Of a stretch of 64,000 bases of DNA, positions 53,612-61,570 are shown in pieces (position 1 is the first letter of the stretch; each line of letters starts with the position of its first letter). The DNA is from Pseudoclavibacter sp. AY1F1 (lineage in GTDB: Bacteria > Actinomycetota > Actinomycetes > Actinomycetales > Microbacteriaceae): the NCBI RefSeq assembly GCF_002931075.1, contig NZ_PSTQ01000007.1, positions 1 to 64,000 of the forward strand, read 5' to 3'. A program made the translations under genes and the position numbers. The notes under the pieces were generated by a model, which was not told the origin of the DNA, searched no databases, and worked only from the letters and a program-made list of their open reading frames with translations.

Positions 53612-54847
53612 TCAGCCATCGCTCTTCTGAATAAAATTTCGGTCCGCCATTAACCAGAGCAGCGGGTCCGCGACGCGAAGAGGGAGGACACCACGTTCGT
53701 TTACGCGAGCGGACAGGTACTCCGGCTCTGCACCTAGAGCTGAGACCCCGAAAAGGCGAAAATTCTCGTACTCCTGCTCAAGCTTACGTAGCAGGCCATC
53801 GCCTCCCCATCTAGTGACCATGGCAGCAACGTGGTCGTGGATCGTCTTCGACTCTGCCTCGTCGAAGACAGCGTCAGTGGACGAAGACTGCCTGAGCGGA
53901 TGATTAGCAGGAACTTGGTCGAAGAACGCGTCGATCTTAGAGATCACAACAGCGATCGGCGTTTTGATCCGCTTGTTCCGCTTTACTTTCTTGCTTGTCT
54001 GTAGCATGTAGGTGATGCCGTTCAGTGCGCCCTCCGGCGTGTCCTGATTTGCCCCGGTCCCGACACCCCGTTCTTTAGCGCGCGACAGGTTCTCCGGAAA
54101 CGCGAACGGGTCAAGGAGGAGAATGACCCCGGATGATTCGCCGAGGTACTGCTGCTTCATTGCTTCGCCCTGCTGCGAGACGTCCTCGCCCGCGCTGTCG
54201 TAGAAGGAGAAAATCGTTGCGCTCGTCTTGCCCTTATTGACGTACTTCCATTCGTAGACGGCCGGTTGCTTCTTCTGCCCACCAGTTGCGGGGGTTTGGC
54301 GAGGCAGCGAGCCCTGCTCACCAGACATGTCAGCCTCGAACTGCGCGAGGTCACGCGCGAGCCCACTGGAGCCACCAGGTGTGTCGATTGAAGCGTCGAA
54401 CCTTCTGGCAACGTTGCGCACGAGCTCCTTATGCAAGACGGAGAGTAAGACCGTCTTACCAGAGTTTCTGACACCCACGAGGCCGAAGAGCGGTGAATCG
54501 TTGTCGAGGCTACGAGGGAGGATGCTGTGGCATTCAGGACACATGCGCACTCCGCTCTCGCCGCCGCACGACCCGCAGGTTGCCGATGATCGGCCCAGAA
54601 CGTCGAGGGGCTCGCCGTTAGCGTCTGTCGGCGAGCCCACAGCTCCCCGCTGCGTGATTGCTGGCATGACCGGGGTGGCGTCGTTGAAAACGCGACGGAG
54701 CTTCAGGTCCGTAACTTCTTCGCAAGCTGGCCGGCCTGGTGCCCCGCGCCCTGAGCAACGGAAGGCCACCTTTGCGACATCGAGCTGCTGGTAACAATAG
54801 GGGCATGCAGTAGTCGTCTTGCCGAACAGTGAACCGAGCATGTTCAA
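53612..54847 (-). CDS. Zinc-ribbon TRAFAC-type GTPase, soluble (411 aa)
   Basis: N-terminal Cys pairs CPYC (15-18), C31 and C42, then CGSC (91-94) and CPEC (103-106), form two zinc ribbons. The GTPase-like domain follows: P-loop GVRNSGKT (125-132), DSAGE (217-221) and SKID (303-306). No membrane segment. It is paired with the membrane GTPase four kb downstream in the same operon and flanks the GAP1-like gene. ATGA overlap with the scaffold gene upstream. I infer that the two GTPases and GAP1 form one switch module. Guanine specificity is assumed from SKID/TKTD and needs testing. Confidence 0.87.
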   Translation of the reverse strand: MNMLGSLFGKTTTACPYCYQQLDVAKVAFRCSGRGAPGRPACEEVTDLKLRRVFNDATPVMPAITQRGAVGSPTDANGEPLDVLGRSSATCGSCGGESGVRMCPECHSILPRSLDNDSPLFGLVGVRNSGKTVLLSVLHKELVRNVARRFDASIDTPGGSSGLARDLAQFEADMSGEQGSLPRQTPATGGQKKQPAVYEWKYVNKGKTSATIFSFYDSAGEDVSQQGEAMKQQYLGESSGVILLLDPFAFPENLSRAKERGVGTGANQDTPEGALNGITYMLQTSKKVKRNKRIKTPIAVVISKIDAFFDQVPANHPLRQSSSTDAVFDEAESKTIHDHVAAMVTRWGGDGLLRKLEQEYENFRLFGVSALGAEPEYLSARVNERGVLPLRVADPLLWLMADRNFIQKSDG

Positions 54848-57561
54848 CCCTTCATTTCAGATGTGGCGGGAGGCTCGAGTTGTAGGCTCGCATCTCGCGA
54901 GAACAAGCAAATCCAAAACGGCGACTGGAGCTTTTCAACTTCCAACCGGTGCGCATACTCGGAGCTCCTCGTGAAGTCAAGATCGATCTGGGCCAGGGTG
55001 CGCCCCTCGCTGGCATCCATCGGCATGATGGTGCCCTGCTTTAGAATTACGTCGACGGGGATCCGGATGCCGCGGTCGGAAGTCCTGGCGCTGATGTGAA
55101 TCGTGCGCTTCCCTCCGAACAAAGCCCTCTTGATTTGTAGCGAGTAGCTCGCACGTCCTGACTCGGCTGAGAGATTTACCTCGACGGGTATCGGTGCAGA
55201 GGTCCACTCGCGGTCGTCGAGGCTGTCCACGGTCGCGATAGTGAGCTGTGAGATGCCGCTCGCGCCCGCGAGCTTGGCGCCGCCTTCTGCGCGATAGCGA
55301 GCGTGCGTCACACGTCTGCGACGAGATCGGCTTTCCTGGACCCATCTCAACTCCATGAGGTGGTCCCCGGACGGCCAAACCCAAGAGAGACGGAGCTCGT
55401 CGCCAAACTGTTCGCTAACAATGTTGGTAGGCGATGGTGCTGCGCCGGTGACGACAGGGGTGCCGACCAGGTATCCGCCGTCCGTGACCGTCAGCGGCGC
55501 CACCTTGACAATGCCGGTAGGCGACTCGAAGGTCGCAGATCCCCTCTGATGACCCGGCAGCGCGCTCATCCGCCTACCTCCGAGCTTTGTCACCGCAGAA
55601 GGCGCAATGTGGGCCCCCGGCTGTAGGTCGGCACCACTCTCGAACTGCCAGAACTCGATCTCGGCGTCTGCCGGCGCAGTCCAAGTCGCATCCAGCGCGT
55701 TCTGGCCGTCGAGGGTGCCGATCGACAGATCGAGGTCTAGCACCGCAGACGCCACGCCACGGGGAACGACGGTAATGGACGTCGAGTCGGACAGCCTGCG
55801 GCCCTCAGCCAAGAGGTAGATCGCCTGAATCGTAAAGTGATACGAGGTTCCGGTAGTAAGTTTCTCGACGCTCAGCTCAGAGCCTCGAAGAACCTGCGTC
55901 ACCTGTGATGCTCCGCTTGGATCTGTCTGCGTCACGATGACGCCAGCGGCGAGGTCCGGACGAGTCCATGTCAGTCGCGCACCGCTTGAGTGCGTCACCG
56001 CCCTAAAAGCGTGAGGAACAGGGAGCAGGGTTACTGCGATCATGGCCGGATCGGAAAATACCTTGCCGTCCCGTGTAGCGAAAACGGCGTACGTAGACTG
56101 CTGACCAGCGCTGCCGCGCTCGTCTCGGACTGAGTTGCCGGCTTTAGACGCCGTGACCATCGTCCCGTCGGTGTGTGAGATCGGCGGATGCTCGTCACCG
56201 CGAACGACCGAATGGAGAATACTCTCGTCGGCGACCGTCGCCCAGGTGAGCACGACGGCGTCGCTATCCACTCGTGCCTGCAAGGAGCGGGGTGCCGGTG
56301 GGGGGAGCGCGTCGCGCAGTTGTGTGAGATGGTCGTCGCCAAGGTCGATCTGGATCGCATCTCGGAGGGCTATCTCCGCCGCAACGAAATCCCGGACCGC
56401 GAGGGCAGACGCGTACCTGCCAACAGCCCCTTCCTTCTTGACACGCAGCGCTTGCAGCAACTCCGTGACAGAGCGATGCTCGCGAGCTTCTTCTCCTTCT
56501 CCCGCGTCGATGGAAGACAGCATTCGCTCGGCTTCCGCGAGCTGTGCTTGTGCGAGAAGCGCACGGACCTCTTCGAGGCCTGCACCCTTCGCCTTCCTGC
56601 CCGCGACGCCGGATGCGGATACCGCCGAGACCAGCCTTGCCGCATCGGCGGGTGCGATACCGGCGCTCACCAGCTCATCCCGAATCGTGAGCCTGGGGCG
56701 ACCACGGGTCAGGCGAGCCTCAACAAACTCGAGCAACGTGGCGAGCACGACCCCGTTGAGGTCGGACTGCATCTTGCAGTGCTCTCGAAGCGCGCCCAGA
56801 AACTTCTGCGCGTCCTGGAGCGCATCGGTGTCAGAACTCTGTTCTCCCTTCGCACGTGCCGCGTCGATGTCTGTGAGGCCGATCGAGTTGGATCCGCTCC
56901 GCAAATGTTCGATGACTGCGACGTTGGATAGTTCGTCCAGGCGGTGAAGCAGGAGAACGTCTAGGACTGTTCGATATTCCGTGTGTCGGCTCATCTGTTT
57001 CCAGATCGTTTTCAGCGCTTGCGGGACACCGTTCTCTGGCAACGCCACAGCAGGGAACACTTTGAGGCCAGCCGACTCTGCGGCACTCGTGATGCTGGAT
57101 GGCGTGACGCCTGATACTCCGATCGTGGCCAGGCGTGATGTGATGTCCTCAAGCGTCACCACCCCCAATGGATACTCGGGCCGAAGCTGCCCAATCCCTT
57201 CTTGCAGTTGCTCGAGCACGACCTCAGCCCGTTGCGCCTGCAGCCTGCCCCAAAACTCAGGCTCGAGAATATCGCCGCGATCCTTGAGAATCTCGAGAAG
57301 ATCCTTCAGCAGCTTCGCGGAGGAAAGGGAAGCAGAGGACTTATTTAGCGCCGGGACAATCTTGCGATTCCACTCAGCCAGCTCAGTCGCGCCGACGGGA
57401 CTCGGAATAGCGAAGAGTGTGTGAAGATCTAGCCGAACGTAGGCACGGCTCGACGGGTTCTGCTGCAACTCAGAGAGAGCTTCCCTCAGCTGCTCGTGCC
57501 CTTCTCCACGTGCGTTCGGCTTGAGGACATCGTCTCGGTACACCTTGAATTCGAATGCCAT
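54844..57561 (-). CDS. Large TPR-like / FN3-like scaffold protein (905 aa)
   Basis: No family is recognised for the whole. Residues ~1-320 are helical with repeated Leu-rich amphipathic segments. ~325-420 look TPR-like (LLAQAQLAEAERMLSSID, VRDFVAAEIALRDAIQIDLGD). From ~422 to ~790 there are at least four beta-sandwich units with FN3 character, each starting P-x-x-x-x-L/F-x-A and containing L-T/S-W (PRSLQARVDSDAVVLTW, AFRAVTHSSGARLTWTRP, DGQNALDATWTAP, DELRLSWVWP). A final beta-rich part ends the protein. No signal peptide or helix for membrane insertion. Located between Hsp70-A and the GTPase module, it is a good candidate for a client or ligand recognition scaffold. Confidence 0.8.
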   Translation of the reverse strand: MAFEFKVYRDDVLKPNARGEGHEQLREALSELQQNPSSRAYVRLDLHTLFAIPSPVGATELAEWNRKIVPALNKSSASLSSAKLLKDLLEILKDRGDILEPEFWGRLQAQRAEVVLEQLQEGIGQLRPEYPLGVVTLEDITSRLATIGVSGVTPSSITSAAESAGLKVFPAVALPENGVPQALKTIWKQMSRHTEYRTVLDVLLLHRLDELSNVAVIEHLRSGSNSIGLTDIDAARAKGEQSSDTDALQDAQKFLGALREHCKMQSDLNGVVLATLLEFVEARLTRGRPRLTIRDELVSAGIAPADAARLVSAVSASGVAGRKAKGAGLEEVRALLAQAQLAEAERMLSSIDAGEGEEAREHRSVTELLQALRVKKEGAVGRYASALAVRDFVAAEIALRDAIQIDLGDDHLTQLRDALPPPAPRSLQARVDSDAVVLTWATVADESILHSVVRGDEHPPISHTDGTMVTASKAGNSVRDERGSAGQQSTYAVFATRDGKVFSDPAMIAVTLLPVPHAFRAVTHSSGARLTWTRPDLAAGVIVTQTDPSGASQVTQVLRGSELSVEKLTTGTSYHFTIQAIYLLAEGRRLSDSTSITVVPRGVASAVLDLDLSIGTLDGQNALDATWTAPADAEIEFWQFESGADLQPGAHIAPSAVTKLGGRRMSALPGHQRGSATFESPTGIVKVAPLTVTDGGYLVGTPVVTGAAPSPTNIVSEQFGDELRLSWVWPSGDHLMELRWVQESRSRRRRVTHARYRAEGGAKLAGASGISQLTIATVDSLDDREWTSAPIPVEVNLSAESGRASYSLQIKRALFGGKRTIHISARTSDRGIRIPVDVILKQGTIMPMDASEGRTLAQIDLDFTRSSEYAHRLEVEKLQSPFWICLFSRDASLQLEPPATSEMKG

Positions 57562-57594
57562 GAGTGCCCTATTTCCTCTCCCAAAACGCAGGGG

Positions 57595-59193
57595 TCAGGA
57601 GCGCAGCGAAAGCGAGCTCACCTTGACGGTTTCCTCCGCGACCTGCTCGGTAGTGAGGACGCTGACGGATGCTTCCATCTCAATCGATGACCCGCTCGCG
57701 GGGTCCGTGGTTATCACCGTCACGAGGCCTTCGCCCGAAATCTTGATCTCGATCTCGATAGGCGAGTTCCGAGGCATAGGCTTTGGGAGCGGGAGAATCG
57801 CGTCTTTAAGCAGGCGGTTGTCGACTACCGTCGTTGACTCTCGCTCGCCCGCCTGCTCGTAGAGGCTGACTTCGACCGACGTCTGGCCTTCGCTGTTCGT
57901 AGCGGCCCGAATCGGCTCTGGGGCCATGGGAATGCCGTCGTTTGAGTGAGCGAAGAAATCAATGTAGCCGACCTCATCAAACTCGTCTTTGGAGAACCGA
58001 ATGCCGACTGAACGCGACAGCGTGTTCTTTACGGTTAAGGTCGCCGAGGAGCCTGGCAGAAATGGTCTTGGTGCGTCCCCGGGGTGGCTGTTTACCGGTC
58101 GATCCTCATCGCCAGTCTCGAGAATCTCCTCGACCGCAGCCTGGCCGTAGATAGCAGCACCCTTGGCGACCGCCAAATCAAACTCGGTGTCCTGTGCGTC
58201 CCAGCCGAGCTTGTCCTTCAACGTGAACCGCACCGCTGGCATCCGAGACGAGCCACCAACAAGGAGCACACGGTCGATACGCAGTCCGGGAACTTTGGCT
58301 TCGGCAATCTCGACTGTGCGCTGAGCGATATCCACCGTCTGCAGAAGTAGGTGTTGGGTGGCGACTTCGAACTCGCTCCTGGACACTTCTACACTGGCCT
58401 TGGTGCCGTTGAAGGACGGACGGATCGTGACGTTATCGCGCTTTGTCAAAGACTTTTTTGTGTTCTCCGCTTCAAGACGGAGATCTAGCATGAACTCCTC
58501 GTCATGGCGGGGGTCTTCGTCACCTAGGTCTGCCGAAGACATGAACTTCTCGACGATAAGTTCAACCAGAGCTTCATCCCAGTCCGCGCCCCCCAGTTTG
58601 CGGTTGCCGTCCACGGCAATAACCTCTACTCTGCCGTTGCCGACCGTCATGACTGTGGTGTCAAACGTCCCGCCGCCTAGGTCGTAGACGAGGACCGTTT
58701 CAGCCCCCTCGTTGCGGGCCCCGATCGAAAGCGCAGCAGCAACCGGTTCCGTGACGATGCCCACGACCTCGAGACCGGCAATCGTTCCCGCCTGACGGGT
58801 GGCCTCGCGCTCCTGTACTCCGAAGTAGGCCGGGACCGTGATGACAACCTTCGAGACGTCAAGCCCTGTCGTATTGTTCGCCGCGTTGACGAGCTCCTTT
58901 AGGATCAACCCGGAGATCGCCTCGGGCGTGTACGTCTCACCCTGAAACTCCTGCGGGTACTCGCTACCCATGTGCCGCTTTATAAGCAGACATGAGTTGT
59001 CCGGGTCAGAAATTGCGATTCGTTTGGCCTCGGCTCCCACGATCGCGGAACCAGGGCTCTCAAAATAGACAGCCGATGCCGTGGTCGAGTCGCCTTCAAA
59101 GTTCGGGATTATCTCGGGGGCACCCAGGTCGCTAATCCGCGCAATCGCTGAGTACGTGGTGCCAAGGTCGATGCCGTAGGCAAAGTCGTTCAT
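57595..59193 (-). CDS. Hsp70 family protein A, lid-less (532 aa)
   Basis: DnaK-type ATPase core in residues 1-~370: YGIDLGTTYS, K72 in IKRHMG, VVITVPAYFGVQEREATRQAG, VYDLGGGTFDTTVM (169-182) and RVLLVGGSSRMPAV (308-321). A beta substrate-binding domain runs to ~520 and there is no helical lid. YEQAGERESTTVVDN in the beta domain corresponds to a similar LYEQAGN in Hsp70-B. It lies immediately after the GrpE-like gene (68-bp gap), so the nucleotide exchange factor and this chaperone form a private machine. The chromosomal DnaK of the cell is expected elsewhere; this copy is a specialised paralogue. Confidence 0.95.
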   Translation of the reverse strand: MNDFAYGIDLGTTYSAIARISDLGAPEIIPNFEGDSTTASAVYFESPGSAIVGAEAKRIAISDPDNSCLLIKRHMGSEYPQEFQGETYTPEAISGLILKELVNAANNTTGLDVSKVVITVPAYFGVQEREATRQAGTIAGLEVVGIVTEPVAAALSIGARNEGAETVLVYDLGGGTFDTTVMTVGNGRVEVIAVDGNRKLGGADWDEALVELIVEKFMSSADLGDEDPRHDEEFMLDLRLEAENTKKSLTKRDNVTIRPSFNGTKASVEVSRSEFEVATQHLLLQTVDIAQRTVEIAEAKVPGLRIDRVLLVGGSSRMPAVRFTLKDKLGWDAQDTEFDLAVAKGAAIYGQAAVEEILETGDEDRPVNSHPGDAPRPFLPGSSATLTVKNTLSRSVGIRFSKDEFDEVGYIDFFAHSNDGIPMAPEPIRAATNSEGQTSVEVSLYEQAGERESTTVVDNRLLKDAILPLPKPMPRNSPIEIEIKISGEGLVTVITTDPASGSSIEMEASVSVLTTEQVAEETVKVSSLSLRS

Positions 59194-59261
59194 TCGCGCT
59201 CGTTTCGTTCTAGATGTGCATCATTGCGAGGAAAATATCGAACTACGAAGTTGGTCTTTTG

Positions 59262-60065
59262 CTACTCCGCAGACGAAGTCGACGTGGCCGACTGTTCGGT
59301 TGACGGGTCGCGGGATTCTGCGACGCTCTGGTTGTTCGCATGGACGGCCCGCTCGACATAGCGATGGGCAATCACTCGGGCAGGCAACATGGTCCGTCCG
59401 GCTCCGGAATAGGCGAACCCTTGGCGCTGAACGCGCGCGACGACCCCATCCAATTCAGGGCGATCAGTCACTTTCACACGAACTACCGCGTGCTGCCTAG
59501 CGTTAACGGCGTCGCCGGCGCAGGCACCGACCGAGACGATGTCATACAGCTCGAGCAGCTCCTCGATCGCGGTTGCAAAGAATGTGAAATCGTCAGCAAC
59601 TTCGGAGTCGTTTGCGTGGTGGCCAGAACTCATCTCAGAAGCTTGGGCATGCAAGGACGCAAGACGCTCGAAGACGGGCTTCAAGAGCGACCGCACCTGA
59701 TCTTGGTGCAAGGCCTCGTTCCTGGCATGTAGCTGGCGATTAGCCTCCTCGTAAGCCGCAGAACGAGCCTGAAAGCCCTCGATTGACGAGTTCAGCATCG
59801 CTATCGTCTCAAGAAGTGCGCGGGCCGCCATCCCAGACTCAGAAGCTGATTCTTCCTCCGGAATCGAGTCCGTGGAGGGCGCAACCACGACTGCGGAGAC
59901 AGTTTCTTGTTCAGTTCCGCTCGGACGCGCTGACTCAGTCTGCTCAAGTTGCGTGGTGGGTGCACCCAAATCTTCAATGCTGGCTCGAACGTCAGGATCA
60001 GCCTCTCGCGGGATCGCGTCAGAGTCGGCCTGCACGGAATCAGGGTCGTGAACAAGTGGATCCAT
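59262..60065 (-). CDS. GrpE-like nucleotide exchange factor, first gene of the operon (267 aa)
   Basis: Residues 1-~75 are acidic and disordered, ~80-150 form a coiled coil (TIAMLNSSIEGFQARSAAYEEANRQLHARNEALHQDQVRSLL), and ~155-240 match the GrpE head: four-helix segment FATAIEELLELYDIV, a short beta wing with GDAVNARQHAVVRVKV, and the C-terminal VQRQGFAYSGAGRTMLPARVI, closely like the GrpE ending in which GY...GR...R-A-x-V is conserved. GrpE releases ADP from Hsp70. I infer that it serves both Hsp70-A and Hsp70-B. Extra C-terminal Ser/Thr-rich tail of ~30 residues is not in E. coli GrpE. GGGGAGG lies ahead of ATG 60065. Confidence 0.85.
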   Translation of the reverse strand: MDPLVHDPDSVQADSDAIPREADPDVRASIEDLGAPTTQLEQTESARPSGTEQETVSAVVVAPSTDSIPEEESASESGMAARALLETIAMLNSSIEGFQARSAAYEEANRQLHARNEALHQDQVRSLLKPVFERLASLHAQASEMSSGHHANDSEVADDFTFFATAIEELLELYDIVSVGACAGDAVNARQHAVVRVKVTDRPELDGVVARVQRQGFAYSGAGRTMLPARVIAHRYVERAVHANNQSVAESRDPSTEQSATSTSSAE

Positions 60066-60116
60066 CCCAGCACCTCCCCTTAGTAGGTGGTCACATTCTC
60101 TCTATCTGGCGAAACG

Positions 60117-60137
60117 ATAGTGTCACACTATGGTCAA
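60117..60137 (-). promoter_or_regulatory. Candidate operon promoter and operator
   Basis: A perfect inverted repeat ATAGTG-TCA-CACTAT occupies 60117-60131, and on the minus strand TTGACC (60137-60132) directly precedes it. This puts the palindrome in the spacer of a potential promoter, 52-72 bases ahead of the GrpE-like start codon. No obvious -10 is unambiguous. The symmetry suggests binding by a dimeric repressor or activator. Confidence 0.5.
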
Positions 60138-60719
60138 GCGCAAATATCCACACACTACCCGGACAAAATAGTATGAAAATTCGCGAAGATACACATGTGC
60201 ACCATAACGACCACGACTCTGTGATAAACGCTGGGACACAGCGGTGAGGATGACGACAGGTTTGCGTGCCTGACGAACCGCCACGAGACCTGTGATCAAA
60301 CCAAAAAATTGCACGAATCTTCTTGCACTAACAGCCCAGAAACGCGGCGCGGCTGACCATCGAAGACTCTCGACACGCCGCAGAGGATTACACCTCGCAT
60401 GAACTACAGCCGAACGAGGGCAAAGCTATCACTGACCTGCAGATCAGTCAAAGGTAAACATTACCCATCGTTGTGTCGGATGAGCCAGACTTCTTCAAGA
60501 GTGTCGCAGCACCTCGAATTACCCTACTTACCCGGTTATCAAAGATCTCGAACCCCGGTGACATGACCCATAGAATTGGCCAGCACCCGGGTGCCATCTA
60601 CCGCGATACTTATCCGGACAATTCCCAACTCGAGGAGGTGCCGCCTCACTCCAGTAGATGAAAAACAAGTAGGCCATGCCGAAGATCCACTACCCCACAA
60701 CGATACTGAGAGGCCGACT
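60138..60719. other. Regulatory intergenic region with inverted repeats, no supported gene
   Basis: About 580 bp of lower GC DNA between the operon promoter and the HTH-DUF2690 gene. It holds inverted repeats ACTGA-CCTGCAGA-TCAGT (60431-60448) and GGTAA-ACA-TTACC (60453-60465), possible operators. Small open frames on both strands are not convincing. Confidence 0.45.
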
Positions 60720-61544
60720 TTGACCACAGAGATCCCCGCGCCCCCGCAGAACGAGGACCCCCTCGAGCAGTTCGCCGCCGATCTGCGCAAGCTGCGCATC
60801 GCCGCGGGCTCACCCACGTACGAGCTCTTGAGCAGCCAGACGGGCGTCTCAAAGAGCGTTCTCGCTGCCGCGCTCTCGGGAAAGTCCGTCCCGTCGGCCC
60901 GCACCGTGTCAGCCCTCGTCCGTGCATTCGGCGCGGACATGGAGGCCTGGCTGGAACGGAGAGACGGACTTGCGGGCGGACAAAGGCCGCCCGTCCCCAC
61001 CGGAGAAGCCTCAGAACCGCCCGCCGCCTGGTGGCGCCGTCGATCGACCGTGATCGCCAGCCTCGGGGGCTTCGCGGCCGGCGCCGCGATAGCGACCCTC
61101 GTGACGCTGCTTGTCGTTCCGCTCGCGGTGACGTCGTCGCTCGAGAGTGAGGCGAGGGCCGACCTTGCCGATCAGCCGCGCATCACCGTCGACAATGGTG
61201 ATGACCCTGCGTTCACGGAATGCGTCGACGACGCCGCCGTTGCGACGGCCGTGACAGGTCCGGACGACGCACTCCTGGAGATCATTTGGTCGAACGAGTG
61301 CTACGCCGGTTGGGGCCGCATCACGCGCTACGACGAGAAGATGGTCGGCAACACCGTGTCAGTAGCGATCTATCCCGAGACTGCGCCCGATGGTCCCGAC
61401 CGCCAACAGGCCACCGAGCACGGAGTCCAGGGGGCCTATACGACCCTGCTCGTGAGGAAGACGCCGGACACGCTCTTGTGCGCCGTCGGCAGTTACACGA
61501 TCGACGGAGCTCGCATCGACATGGGCGAGCCCATCTGCATTTGA
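60720..61544 (+). CDS. Membrane-anchored HTH protein with DUF2690 domain (274 aa)
   Basis: N-terminal XRE-like HTH (~14-78: LEQFAADLRKLRIAAGSPTYELLSSQTGVSKSVLAAALSGKSVPSARTVSALVRAFG), one membrane helix (~110-138), and an extracytoplasmic domain of DUF2690 type (~155-274) with four Cys residues (ECVDD, NECYAGWGRI, LLCAVG, PICI) that could form two disulfides. It looks like a one-component sensor-regulator: outside ligand or stress sensed by DUF2690, DNA bound inside. I start at TTG 60720 because of GAGAGGCC upstream and because the HTH begins soon after. A longer frame to 60576 exists. Divergent from the operon, convergent with the FHA gene. Confidence 0.78.
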   Translation: MTTEIPAPPQNEDPLEQFAADLRKLRIAAGSPTYELLSSQTGVSKSVLAAALSGKSVPSARTVSALVRAFGADMEAWLERRDGLAGGQRPPVPTGEASEPPAAWWRRRSTVIASLGGFAAGAAIATLVTLLVVPLAVTSSLESEARADLADQPRITVDNGDDPAFTECVDDAAVATAVTGPDDALLEIIWSNECYAGWGRITRYDEKMVGNTVSVAIYPETAPDGPDRQQATEHGVQGAYTTLLVRKTPDTLLCAVGSYTIDGARIDMGEPICI

Positions 61545-61570
61545 TCGCCGGGCCGCCGCTGTGCCCGGCC

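Noticed and set aside
60473-60661. 62-codon plus-strand frame before the HTH-DUF2690 gene
   Set aside because: GTG start without a ribosome site and no similarity recognised; kept as intergenic.
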